From Leuconostoc lactis KCTC 3528 = DSM 20202 (GTDB lineage Bacteria; Bacillota; Bacilli; Lactobacillales; Lactobacillaceae), in assembly GCF_014651235.1 (NCBI RefSeq), contig NZ_BMWM01000002.1:1-64000 (forward strand): a DNA stretch of 64,000 nt, read 5' to 3'. Shown here piece by piece: positions 8,570 to 15,323 of this stretch. Position numbers and translations under genes: made by a program. How positions within the stretch are numbered: position 1 is the stretch's first letter; each line of letters opens with the position of its first letter. Under the pieces are notes generated by a model. The model searched no databases. It was not told the origin of the DNA and saw only the letters and a program-made list of their open reading frames with translations.

Positions 8570-9776
8570 AAAATATTACGAATTGACGCCAGATGAACGT
8601 TTGGCGTCTTTGAATTTAGATGAACAAGCCATGCAAGCGTGGCGTGATAATCAAAGTGCGACCAATGCACAAATTGTGGAAAACTATATTAGTGATTTTC
8701 GTGTGCCGATGGGGGTACTAAAAGATATTATCGTTGCTGATCGACATGTGACGGTGCCAATGGCCACAGAAGAACCGAGTGTGATTGCCGCGGCTAATCA
8801 CGGCGCCAAGCTACTGAACCAAGGTGGCGGTGTTGCGGTGAGTTTACCAGAGCGAACAGCACTCATTGGCCAATTGTTATTTTCTGGGGTGGCTTATGAT
8901 GAATTGGCGGCGTTTGTTGCGCGTCAACAAACGGCGTTTTTTACTGTTGCGCAAGAAGCGAAACCCTCTATTTATCGGCGTGGTGGTGGGTTACTATCGG
9001 TGACCGCCCGTGCGGTGTCGGCTACAAGTGTGAGTGTTGATTTTACAATTGATACCCGTGATGCCATGGGGGCTAACATTGTCAATACAATTTTAGAAGC
9101 TGAGCAAGCGCTATTTGCAGATTTTCAGGCGCAGTTTGTCGGGGCGATCTTATCAAATTACGCTACGGCGCAATGTGTGACGGTGACCGGACGGGTGCCG
9201 ATTGCTAGTATTGGCGGCCGCACGGTTGCAAAACGGCTCGTGCAACTCAATCAATTCGGTCATCAAGATGTTTACCGCGCCACAACTGAAAATAAAGGTT
9301 TATTTAATGGTATCGGGGCGGTGACGCTGGCAACAGGTAATGATTGGCGCGCGGTTGAAGCGGTTGGGCATGCTTTTGCCAGTCAGAACGGACGCTATCA
9401 GTCCTTAACGACCTGGACCATTGCTGGGGACTTTTTGGAAGGGCGGTTAACGATGCCGATTTCGGTTGGGACTGTTGGTGGTGCCATTTCGGCAATGCCA
9501 CAAGCCCAGCGGGCTTTGGCGATTGTGGCACCGCAAACGGCTGATGAGCTACGCGGCATTATTTTGGCCGTTGGGTTGGCTCAAAATTTGGCGGCACTCA
9601 AAGCGATTGCGGATGGGGGTATTCAAAAAGGCCACATGAAAATGCACTATCGCGCCCTAGCTTTGCAGGTTGGCGCACGTGACGATGAAATTGCCACTTT
9701 GGTTACACAATTACAGGCGGCGGAACAAGTAGATGCAGCCGTCGCAACAAACCTACTAAGGGAGATGAGAAAATGA
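8562..9776 (+). CDS. mvaA: Hydroxymethylglutaryl-CoA reductase, class II
   Basis: A 404-residue enzyme that reduces HMG-CoA to mevalonate for isoprenoid synthesis. Class II signatures are clear: E-N-Y-I-S-D-F-R-V-P near residue 40, A-T-E-E-P-S-V-I-A-A-A with the catalytic Glu near residue 70, and T-R-D-A-M-G-A-N in the middle. Length matches bacterial class II enzymes. It overlaps the upstream ppx gene by 8 bases and the downstream gene by 4, so the three are co-translated. Confidence 0.92.
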   Translation: MPKKYYELTPDERLASLNLDEQAMQAWRDNQSATNAQIVENYISDFRVPMGVLKDIIVADRHVTVPMATEEPSVIAAANHGAKLLNQGGGVAVSLPERTALIGQLLFSGVAYDELAAFVARQQTAFFTVAQEAKPSIYRRGGGLLSVTARAVSATSVSVDFTIDTRDAMGANIVNTILEAEQALFADFQAQFVGAILSNYATAQCVTVTGRVPIASIGGRTVAKRLVQLNQFGHQDVYRATTENKGLFNGIGAVTLATGNDWRAVEAVGHAFASQNGRYQSLTTWTIAGDFLEGRLTMPISVGTVGGAISAMPQAQRALAIVAPQTADELRGIILAVGLAQNLAALKAIADGGIQKGHMKMHYRALALQVGARDDEIATLVTQLQAAEQVDAAVATNLLREMRK

Positions 9777-10714
9777 ATCCAAAAATTCAAACATTATTAA
9801 CGGCGGTCAATGACCTTTATCCAGGGACGGTGATGACGCGTATCGGTGGTCCGGTGACCGATGAACTGCATATTGATCGTGTGTCACAAGAACTATTTGA
9901 AGATCGTTTATTGATTGAATTGGCAGAAGGGACCGAAAGCGATTTTCTATTTGGTAATGAATTATTAAAAATGTTACTGACGCTTAATGGTGTAACACCA
10001 CAACTATTTTTTACGTTGACCTTCCAAGATGATGCATTAGATCAGCAACTCATTCAAATCGCCACACGGATGCACCGTACGGTTGTACATGCCATTACGT
10101 ATCGTGAATTACAACAAAAAGGGATTTTAACTGACGCGACCCAACGGGCTTATTTGGCTGGTGTGAAGTCAGAATTAACGGTTGAAAACGGCGAATTAGA
10201 TGATGAAAGTCTCTGGCGCTTGTTGGCTTTGCTAGACGCTCTTGTATTTGCTGACGCGAGTGGGGCAGACTTTTCCGAATTGGCAACACTGTACCCATTG
10301 GCGTATACAGCGGCGACCAAGTTGGTCGCACCAATTCTAGCTGCTGACTTAAAGCAACCACGGCACATCCGGCGTCAAATGACAGCGCTATTTGGTGGTG
10401 TTGATGAGGTGTTAACAGCTTGGGGTAAGCCAACAGTGAACGCTAAGGAATATGTCACGTTAATGAGTGTCCTATCTGAACGTCAACTATCATTGCCGGT
10501 CAGCCAAGTCTTTACGATTTATCATTCAGAAATGATTGATTTCCAAACAAAGAAGTCTGCCTATGTTGGCTTGGGAAAAATCGATTCACAAAATAGCTTT
10601 GTTGTGTCAAAGCCAGATGATCAAGATTCAGCGACATTCTTTAAAGCACTTTATCAAATGAAAGTCGGTGACCTCTTTAATAAGCTTGCTTTGCCATACA
10701 TTCAACGGCGCTAA
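9773..10714 (+). CDS. IpaB/EvcA-like protein of lactic acid bacteria, function unknown
   Basis: A 313-residue soluble protein with no signal peptide or membrane segment and no motif I can assign. From memory, similar proteins in lactic acid bacteria carry the name IpaB/EvcA family; that name does not reflect a tested role. It starts within the HMG-CoA reductase stop (ATGA overlap) after a GGGAG site and is followed 12 bases on by the sirtuin, so it belongs to the ppx-mvaA-sir2 operon. A role in metabolism or stress is possible but unproven. Confidence 0.6.
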   Translation: MNPKIQTLLTAVNDLYPGTVMTRIGGPVTDELHIDRVSQELFEDRLLIELAEGTESDFLFGNELLKMLLTLNGVTPQLFFTLTFQDDALDQQLIQIATRMHRTVVHAITYRELQQKGILTDATQRAYLAGVKSELTVENGELDDESLWRLLALLDALVFADASGADFSELATLYPLAYTAATKLVAPILAADLKQPRHIRRQMTALFGGVDEVLTAWGKPTVNAKEYVTLMSVLSERQLSLPVSQVFTIYHSEMIDFQTKKSAYVGLGKIDSQNSFVVSKPDDQDSATFFKALYQMKVGDLFNKLALPYIQRR

Positions 10715-10726
10715 GGGGTGAGCAAG

Positions 10727-11431
10727 ATGTTGGTCACACCAGAAATTCAAGCACAATTTGATACGGCTAAAAACATTGTTTTCATGACTGGTGCGGGTAT
10801 TTCCACACCATCGGGGATTCCGGATTATCGCTCAAAAAATGGGTTATACCAAGGTAATACATTACAACCGGAATACTTATTGTCAGCGACTGCGTTTCAA
10901 GTGGCACCGGAAATGCAGTATCAATTTATGAAAGAGAATATGTATTTCCCGGATGCTGCCCCGAACGTCATCCATGACAAAATGGCACAGTTTACCCAAA
11001 AAGGCCAAGCGCGCATTATCACCCAAAATGTGGATGATTTACATGTGAAAGCCAACACGGTAGCATCACGCTTAATTCGATTTCATGGGTCATTGTATGA
11101 CATTTATGCGCCAGTTGACCAACAACCGGCAACGGTGGCTGAGTATTTGACAAGTATGCACCGTGCTGATGGGGCGCTACTGCGACCACGGATCACGTTT
11201 TATGAAGAAATGCCGTTTGAGGTTGATCAGGCTGTGACGTGGGTCAACCAAGCTGATTTGATTGTGATTGTCGGGACGAGTTTTCAAGTGTATCCCTTTG
11301 CTGGGCTATTGCAGTATGCTGCCGCTGGCACACCGATATTAGCCATTAATCTGACACCAATTGAGACATCTTATCCCGTCACGCAAATCATTGGGGATGC
11401 CACGACCTTTTTTGATACACTGACAGTATAG
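10727..11431 (+). CDS. Sir2-family NAD-dependent deacylase without zinc-binding cysteines
   Basis: About 234 residues with the NAD-binding motifs G-A-G-I-S-T-P-S-G-I-P-D-Y-R and T-Q-N-V-D-D-L-H and the catalytic His in F-H-G-S-L. The protein contains no cysteine at all, so the four-Cys zinc module of classical sirtuins is absent, although the catalytic Asn, Asp and His are kept. I chose ATG 10727 because AAGGGG (10713-10718) lies 8 bases upstream; the GTG at 10718 would overlap it. It is the last gene of the operon and is followed by a terminator. Its substrate is unknown. Confidence 0.8.
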   Translation: MLVTPEIQAQFDTAKNIVFMTGAGISTPSGIPDYRSKNGLYQGNTLQPEYLLSATAFQVAPEMQYQFMKENMYFPDAAPNVIHDKMAQFTQKGQARIITQNVDDLHVKANTVASRLIRFHGSLYDIYAPVDQQPATVAEYLTSMHRADGALLRPRITFYEEMPFEVDQAVTWVNQADLIVIVGTSFQVYPFAGLLQYAAAGTPILAINLTPIETSYPVTQIIGDATTFFDTLTV

Positions 11432-11452
11432 CCAACAGTGTTGGCTTTTTTT
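11430..11452 (+). terminator. Intrinsic terminator after the sirtuin gene
   Basis: AGCCAAC (11430-11436) pairs with GTTGGCT (11440-11446) and runs into T residues. The stem begins at the stop codon. Confidence 0.82.
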
Positions 11453-11630
11453 AATGTCGTGGCGTGGATATAACGCAAAATTTAGGGATCAAAGGCCGTT
11501 AATGACGCTTTGTTACACAAATGTAATTATTTAATGAAAGGGCTTACGGTTCCAGTTGTTATAAGTTAGGTTTATCATTTTAGCCAAAGATACATCAAAA
11601 AAACGTCGGTGAGCCATGACCGGCGTTTTT
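11453..11630 (+). other. Intergenic segment ending in a second, orphan terminator
   Basis: About 180 bases with no convincing protein gene end in a strong hairpin: AAAAACGTCGGT (11599-11610) with ACCGGCGTTTTT (11619-11630), one G-U pair, then T residues. A terminator with no gene ahead of it suggests either a back-up for the sirtuin operon or a small RNA made from this segment. No clear promoter was found. Confidence 0.45.
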
Positions 11631-11636
11631 ATTGTG

Positions 11637-11665
11637 TTGACGAACAGGGGGAAAAGTGGTATATT
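11637..11665 (+). promoter_or_regulatory. Promoter of the mntH-usp operon
   Basis: TTGACG (11637-11642), a 17-base spacer and TATATT (11660-11665) make a near-consensus vegetative promoter. Predicted transcription start is about 11672, giving a 5' UTR of about 205 bases. Confidence 0.75.
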
Positions 11666-11671
11666 TAATAT

Positions 11672-11877
11672 ATATTAGGGCGTAAATAGCCGAGTTAGAT
11701 ACCTTTCATAAGCTTTCAACAACTGAGTTGAATGAAACCCTTTATGAAAAATATTTAGCACTTTAATACGCGTTTAGCTCACGGTTAAGCTGCGCCAAAA
11801 AAAGTGAATACTAAATGCGTACTTTAGTCGGAATTCGTATGTTTTTGTCCTGAAGAGAAATCCAAAGGAGAAGTAGA
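11672..11877 (+). ncRNA. Structured 5' leader of mntH-usp (possible metal- or stress-sensing RNA)
   Basis: Two extended hairpins are visible. The first pairs TTTCATAA (11704-11711) with 11742-11749 and encloses an inner stem TTCAAC/GTTGAA. The second pairs an 11-base arm (11767-11777) with 11811-11821 with one G-U, and holds an inner TCAC/GTGA pairing. I could not match it to the M-box or yybP-ykoY manganese riboswitch. A conserved Lacto-usp RNA has been reported upstream of usp operons in lactic acid bacteria; this could be related, but I cannot confirm it. Confidence 0.5.
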
Positions 11878-13281
11878 ATGCAAGATTCAACAAAAGATCA
11901 AGCAAACACTAAGAAACATTTCGTCGAATCAACTGAGGAGCAACTCAGTTTAGGCGATGTAAATGGTTCAATCGAAGCCCCAAAGGACGGCTCATTTTGG
12001 CGCAAACTTTTAGCCTTTTCGGGGCCAGGTGCGTTAGTTGCCGTTGGGTATATGGATCCCGGTAACTGGGTGACATCTGTTAATGGTGGTGCTCAGTACC
12101 ACTACGTTTTGTTGTCGATTGTTTTGATTTCCTCACTGATTGCCATGATGTTGCAATATATGGCGGGTAAGTTGGGGATGGTTAAGCAAGAAGACTTGGC
12201 ACAAGCCACACGTGCTCGCACAAATAAAGCGGGTGGTTATGCGTTATGGGTGATTACGGAATTGGCCTTGATGGCAACTGATATCGCTGAAGTTATTGGT
12301 GCGGCCATTGCCTTGCACTTGTTGTTTGGCTGGTCAATGATTGCCTCAGTGCTGACCACGGCCTTTGATGTCCTCCTCTTGTTGTTACTGATGAAATTTG
12401 GTTTCCGTAAGATTGAGGCGATTGTCATGACATTGATTTTGACAATCTTATTGATTTTCGCTTATCTTGTGATTTTATCAAAGCCAGATGTTGTGGCGAT
12501 GTTTGGCGGATATTTGCCACAATTGCAAGCAGTATCAACCCATGGGCCAGCTGGCCTCGATTCACCATTGCTGATGTCACTTGGTATTATTGGTGCGACC
12601 GTTATGCCGCATAATTTATACCTCCATTCATCAATTGCCCAAACGCGTAAAATTGATCGTGAAAATCCAGGTGAATTAAAAGAAGCTGTCCGTCTGATGA
12701 CGTGGGATTCAAACATTCAATTGTCATTAGCCTTTGTGATCAATTCATTGTTGTTGGTATTAGGTGCGGCCTTGTTCTTTGGCCATGCCGATCAAGTGGG
12801 AACGTTTGGCGCTATGTATGATGCGTTGGACAATAAGGCCATTGCTGGGGCGGTTGCGTCACCAGTATTGTCAACGTTGTTTGCGGTAGCCTTGCTGGCC
12901 TCTGGTCAGAACTCAACAATCACAGGGACGCTAACGGGTGAAATTGTCATGGAAGGCTTTATCCGGTTGCGTATTCCAATGTGGATCCGTCGTGTTATCA
13001 CGCGTGGCTTAGCATTGATTCCAGTAATTATCTTTACGTTGTTGTATGGTGGTGCCGAAGCTGAGTTAGATCAACTTCTGGTTTATTCACAAGTCTTCTT
13101 ATCACTTGCCCTACCGTTTGCGATGGCACCGTTGATTTACTTTACGTCATCAAAGAAAATCATGGGCGAGTTTGCTAACCCACGTTGGATGGCCATTTTA
13201 GGTTGGATTATCTTTGCTGTCTTGACGATTTTAAACCTTCAGATTATTATTGATTTAGTGACAAAGGTAATGAGTCGTTAA
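11878..13281 (+). CDS. mntH: NRAMP-family divalent metal ion transporter
   Basis: A 467-residue membrane protein with about 11 helices. Both ion-binding helices are intact: Y-M-D-P-G-N-W in TM1 and V-M-P-H-N-L-Y-L-H in TM6. These are the NRAMP signatures for proton-coupled manganese or iron uptake. An acidic N-terminal tail of about 45 residues precedes TM1. AAAGGAG 9 bases upstream sets the start. It is co-transcribed with the usp gene 26 bases downstream and sits behind a long structured leader, which suggests metal- or stress-dependent control. Confidence 0.92.
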   Translation: MQDSTKDQANTKKHFVESTEEQLSLGDVNGSIEAPKDGSFWRKLLAFSGPGALVAVGYMDPGNWVTSVNGGAQYHYVLLSIVLISSLIAMMLQYMAGKLGMVKQEDLAQATRARTNKAGGYALWVITELALMATDIAEVIGAAIALHLLFGWSMIASVLTTAFDVLLLLLLMKFGFRKIEAIVMTLILTILLIFAYLVILSKPDVVAMFGGYLPQLQAVSTHGPAGLDSPLLMSLGIIGATVMPHNLYLHSSIAQTRKIDRENPGELKEAVRLMTWDSNIQLSLAFVINSLLLVLGAALFFGHADQVGTFGAMYDALDNKAIAGAVASPVLSTLFAVALLASGQNSTITGTLTGEIVMEGFIRLRIPMWIRRVITRGLALIPVIIFTLLYGGAEAELDQLLVYSQVFLSLALPFAMAPLIYFTSSKKIMGEFANPRWMAILGWIIFAVLTILNLQIIIDLVTKVMSR

Positions 13282-13307
13282 TTGTGTGTTAAAAAAGGAG
13301 AGACTGT

Positions 13308-13769
13308 ATGAGTGAATTAAACCTAAACATCGAACCAATACAATTTAAGCGCATTTTGGTTGGTGTTGATGAGTCTGAACAAGGGTATGTTGCGTTGGCA
13401 AATGCTATTCATCAAGCAAGTGAAGATGATGCGCACTTGATTATTGCCTCAGTACTAGAAATGGATGACCTATCAACCATTGATGCCCTCCACTTAGATG
13501 CCATTAAAGAACGTCGTGCGACGATCGAAGCTAATTTAGCCAAGTATGCTGCTTATGCCAAGTCAAAAGGCGCTGAAAACGTTACAACTATCTTTGCGGA
13601 TGGTGACAAGGCTGGTGAAGTACTGTTGCAAGACGTGGCACCAAAAGTTCAGGCAGACTTGATTATTGTTGGCGCACATTCGCGTGAAGGGTTCTGGGAA
13701 TCATTAGGTTCTCAAGCCGCTTATATCGCACGTCATGCCAAGATTTCATCAATGGTAGCCCGTAAGTAA
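13308..13769 (+). CDS. Universal stress protein, UspA family
   Basis: A 153-residue cytoplasmic Usp domain. It starts with K-R-I-L-V-G-V-D-E-S-E and ends with an I-I-V-G-A-H-S-R segment followed by the G-S-Q-A helix of the nucleotide-binding loop, so it probably binds ATP. It follows mntH by 26 bases with an AAGGAGAG site, and two terminators close the operon. The pairing of NRAMP and Usp is common in lactobacilli. Confidence 0.9.
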   Translation: MSELNLNIEPIQFKRILVGVDESEQGYVALANAIHQASEDDAHLIIASVLEMDDLSTIDALHLDAIKERRATIEANLAKYAAYAKSKGAENVTTIFADGDKAGEVLLQDVAPKVQADLIIVGAHSREGFWESLGSQAAYIARHAKISSMVARK

Positions 13770-13775
13770 TATAAT

Positions 13776-13804
13776 AAAAAAATCGCCGATCGGCGATTTT
13801 TTTT
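13776..13804 (+). terminator. Intrinsic terminator after usp
   Basis: A near-perfect palindrome centred on GATC (13788-13791) with A-rich 5' and T-rich 3' flanks. Confidence 0.9.
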
Positions 13805-13814
13805 TACACACGAA

Positions 13815-13851
13815 ACCCCAGTAGCCTAACGCGGCTGCTGGGGTCTTTTTT
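13815..13851 (+). terminator. Second, tandem terminator after usp
   Basis: ACCCCAGTAGCC (13815-13826) pairs with GGCTGCTGGGGT (13833-13844), one G-U, followed by a T tract on the plus strand. Confidence 0.85.
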
Positions 13852-13852
13852 G

Positions 13853-14070
13853 AGAGATTTATTTAAGAGAAAAGAATATTTGGGAGAGATTATTCGATGA
13901 GAAGTGTGACCCGTACGGGGTTTCGTGCGTTGATGGGACCCATCAACTGGTGCCAAACATGGCAAATACCTACCTTCCTAAACGCGTCGTTGTTTGAGAT
14001 GACTTGTTTTTGATTGTCTATACTATAACGTCGAGAGATTAAATCAGTATAAAATAGCGTTGTTTTTAAC
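13853..14070. other. Gene-poor segment rich in perfect palindromes
   Basis: No convincing gene. It contains CCCGTACGGG (about 13911-13920), a perfect 19-base palindrome at 13929-13947 (nine-base arms around one A), and TGCC/GGCA around 13950-13963. A 60-codon open frame on the minus strand has no recognisable features. This could be a structured RNA or a regulator-binding region upstream of cadD. Confidence 0.4.
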
Positions 14071-14117
14071 ACATGAAATAAATTTCATGTTATAATATAT
14101 GAAAAATAATTCATATA
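14071..14117 (+). promoter_or_regulatory. cadD promoter with two ArsR-type operators
   Basis: Operator 1 is ACATGAAAT-AA-ATTTCATGT (14071-14090). Operator 2 is TATATGAA-N6-TTCATATA (14096-14117). Between them lies an extended -10, TGTTATAAT (14088-14096). Such A/T-rich palindromes are classic for SmtB/ArsR repressors, so metal release should open the promoter. The repressor gene is the second gene of the same operon. Confidence 0.75.
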
Positions 14118-14134
14118 AAAATTGGGGGATCCTT

Positions 14135-14746
14135 ATGGTTGAAACATTATTAACAGCTTTAACATCATATATTGGGACCACGTCAGATTATTTCGTAGTA
14201 CTACTCTTACTATTTGCGCAATTCCGTACGCAACCGCAACGACAAGCCATTATGTGGGGTGCTTATCTGGGGAATGCGTTGCTGGTGTTTGTGGCGGTCG
14301 CGATTGCGCTCTTGCTAAAGCGCGTGCCGGAAGAATGGGTGCTTGGTTTGTTGGGCTTTGTACCAATTGCAATGGGCTTACAAAAGTTTTTCTCATCAAA
14401 GGATGAGGGGGAAGAGGTCGCTGAAAAGTTAGCACGATTAGATAAGCGTAAAATTGTGATGACTGTCATTGGACTCACGGCGGTCACTTGTGGTGCCGAT
14501 AACTTAGCGCTTTATATTCCTTACTTTACGATGGCTAATTTTGCCTACTTACCAGCTATTTTGGTGATCTTCATCATCGTTTTGACGGTTGTGATTTATT
14601 TGGCTAAAAAGTTTACTGATTTTGCGCCAGTTCATCGTCTTATGAACAAGTATGGTGATTGGATTCAATTGATTATTTATGTTTTGTTAGGTAGTTATGT
14701 CTTATTTGATGCCGGTACCATCCAGCATTTGCTTAGCCTGTTATAA
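14135..14746 (+). CDS. cadD: CadD-family cadmium/divalent metal efflux membrane protein
   Basis: About 203 residues with five to six membrane helices, matching the CadD family of cadmium resistance transporters (LysE-like superfamily). The T-T-S-D-Y lead in helix 1 and the C-G-A-D-N-L-A-L-Y-I-P motif in the middle are typical. I chose ATG 14135 because GGGGG lies 6 bases upstream; the in-frame ATG at 14099 lies inside operator 2. An ArsR regulator follows at once. Cadmium or zinc export is inferred from family and context. Confidence 0.8.
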   Translation: MVETLLTALTSYIGTTSDYFVVLLLLFAQFRTQPQRQAIMWGAYLGNALLVFVAVAIALLLKRVPEEWVLGLLGFVPIAMGLQKFFSSKDEGEEVAEKLARLDKRKIVMTVIGLTAVTCGADNLALYIPYFTMANFAYLPAILVIFIIVLTVVIYLAKKFTDFAPVHRLMNKYGDWIQLIIYVLLGSYVLFDAGTIQHLLSLL

Positions 14747-14753
14747 TAGGAGT

Positions 14754-15086
14754 ATGAACAAGAAATCGATTACTGAACTAGAAAAAATTTTTAAAGTCTT
14801 AGGCAATCGCCAACGTTTGACCATTTTGGCATTGTTGCAGGAACGCTCGTATACCGTTTTGGAAATTGTGGCACAGCTTGATATGGAACAATCCGCCGTG
14901 TCACATCAACTAAAGGTGTTGCGTGAAGCGCAGCTGGTGACAACGCAACGTCAAGGGCGTTTAGTTTTGTATTGCCTGAGTGATTCGCACATTTTGATTT
15001 TGTTAGATAACGCGCTCAAGCACGTTGATCACGTATTTCACAACGATCAAGAAAAATCTGAGATTAAATTTGAAAAAAAGGGTTGA
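14754..15086 (+). CDS. ArsR/SmtB-family metal-sensing repressor
   Basis: About 110 residues forming a winged helix. The DNA-reading helix region is V-S-H-Q-L-K-V-L-R. No cysteine motif is seen in the alpha-3 region, unlike CadC. The last helix carries D-S-H...H-V-D-H, matching the alpha-5 zinc site (D-x-H and H-x-x-H) of SmtB/CzrA, so zinc or cobalt sensing is predicted. It starts 7 bases after cadD and should repress the operon through the two palindromes upstream. Confidence 0.82.
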   Translation: MNKKSITELEKIFKVLGNRQRLTILALLQERSYTVLEIVAQLDMEQSAVSHQLKVLREAQLVTTQRQGRLVLYCLSDSHILILLDNALKHVDHVFHNDQEKSEIKFEKKG

Positions 15087-15111
15087 CGAATTTGTTAATT
15101 CTTGGTATTCT
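15083..15111 (+). promoter_or_regulatory. tRNA-Leu promoter
   Basis: TTGACG (15083-15088), 17-base spacer, TATTCT (15106-15111). The -35 overlaps the stop codon of the ArsR gene. Confidence 0.65.
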
Positions 15112-15152
15112 TATATAGTTGTTTGATACGAAAAAACAGCATAAGAATACAT

Positions 15153-15236
15153 GCCGTTGTGGCGGAATTGGCAGACGCGCTGGACTCAAAATCCAGTGGT
15201 GGCAACACCGTGTGGGTTCGACTCCCACCGACGGCA
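15153..15236 (+). tRNA. tRNA-Leu (anticodon CAA)
   Basis: An 84-base class II tRNA. Acceptor GCCGTTG pairs with CGACGGC (one G-U). The D-arm, the anticodon loop CTCAAAA with CAA, a long variable arm and the T-loop GTTCGACTC are all visible. CCA is not encoded. A terminator follows. Confidence 0.96.
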
Positions 15237-15241
15237 TCCTT

Positions 15242-15274
15242 AAAAAAGCTATCTCTTAATGAGATAGCTTTTTT
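15242..15274 (+). terminator. Intrinsic terminator after tRNA-Leu
   Basis: A 14-base stem (15242-15255 with 15261-15274), five-base loop, A/T flanks. Confidence 0.92.
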
Positions 15275-15291
15275 GTCGCAATACAGCTCAT

Positions 15292-15319
15292 AAAAAACAC
15301 GCCAATAAGTTGGCGTGTT
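15292..15319 (-). terminator. Intrinsic terminator of the DUF2075 gene
   Basis: AACACGCCAA (15296-15305) pairs with 15310-15319. On the minus strand the stem is followed by six T residues. It sits just past the stop codon at 15324. Confidence 0.88.
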
Positions 15320-15323
15320 GTGA

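Noticed and set aside
11672-11877. Known manganese or magnesium riboswitch upstream of mntH
   Set aside because: The conserved bases I remember for yybP-ykoY and the M-box are not present.
13890-14072. 60-codon open frame on the minus strand between usp and cadD
   Set aside because: No recognisable feature and no clear ribosome site; the palindromes give a better account of the region.
15102-15293. Open frame across the tRNA-Leu gene
   Set aside because: It runs through a clear tRNA and its terminator.
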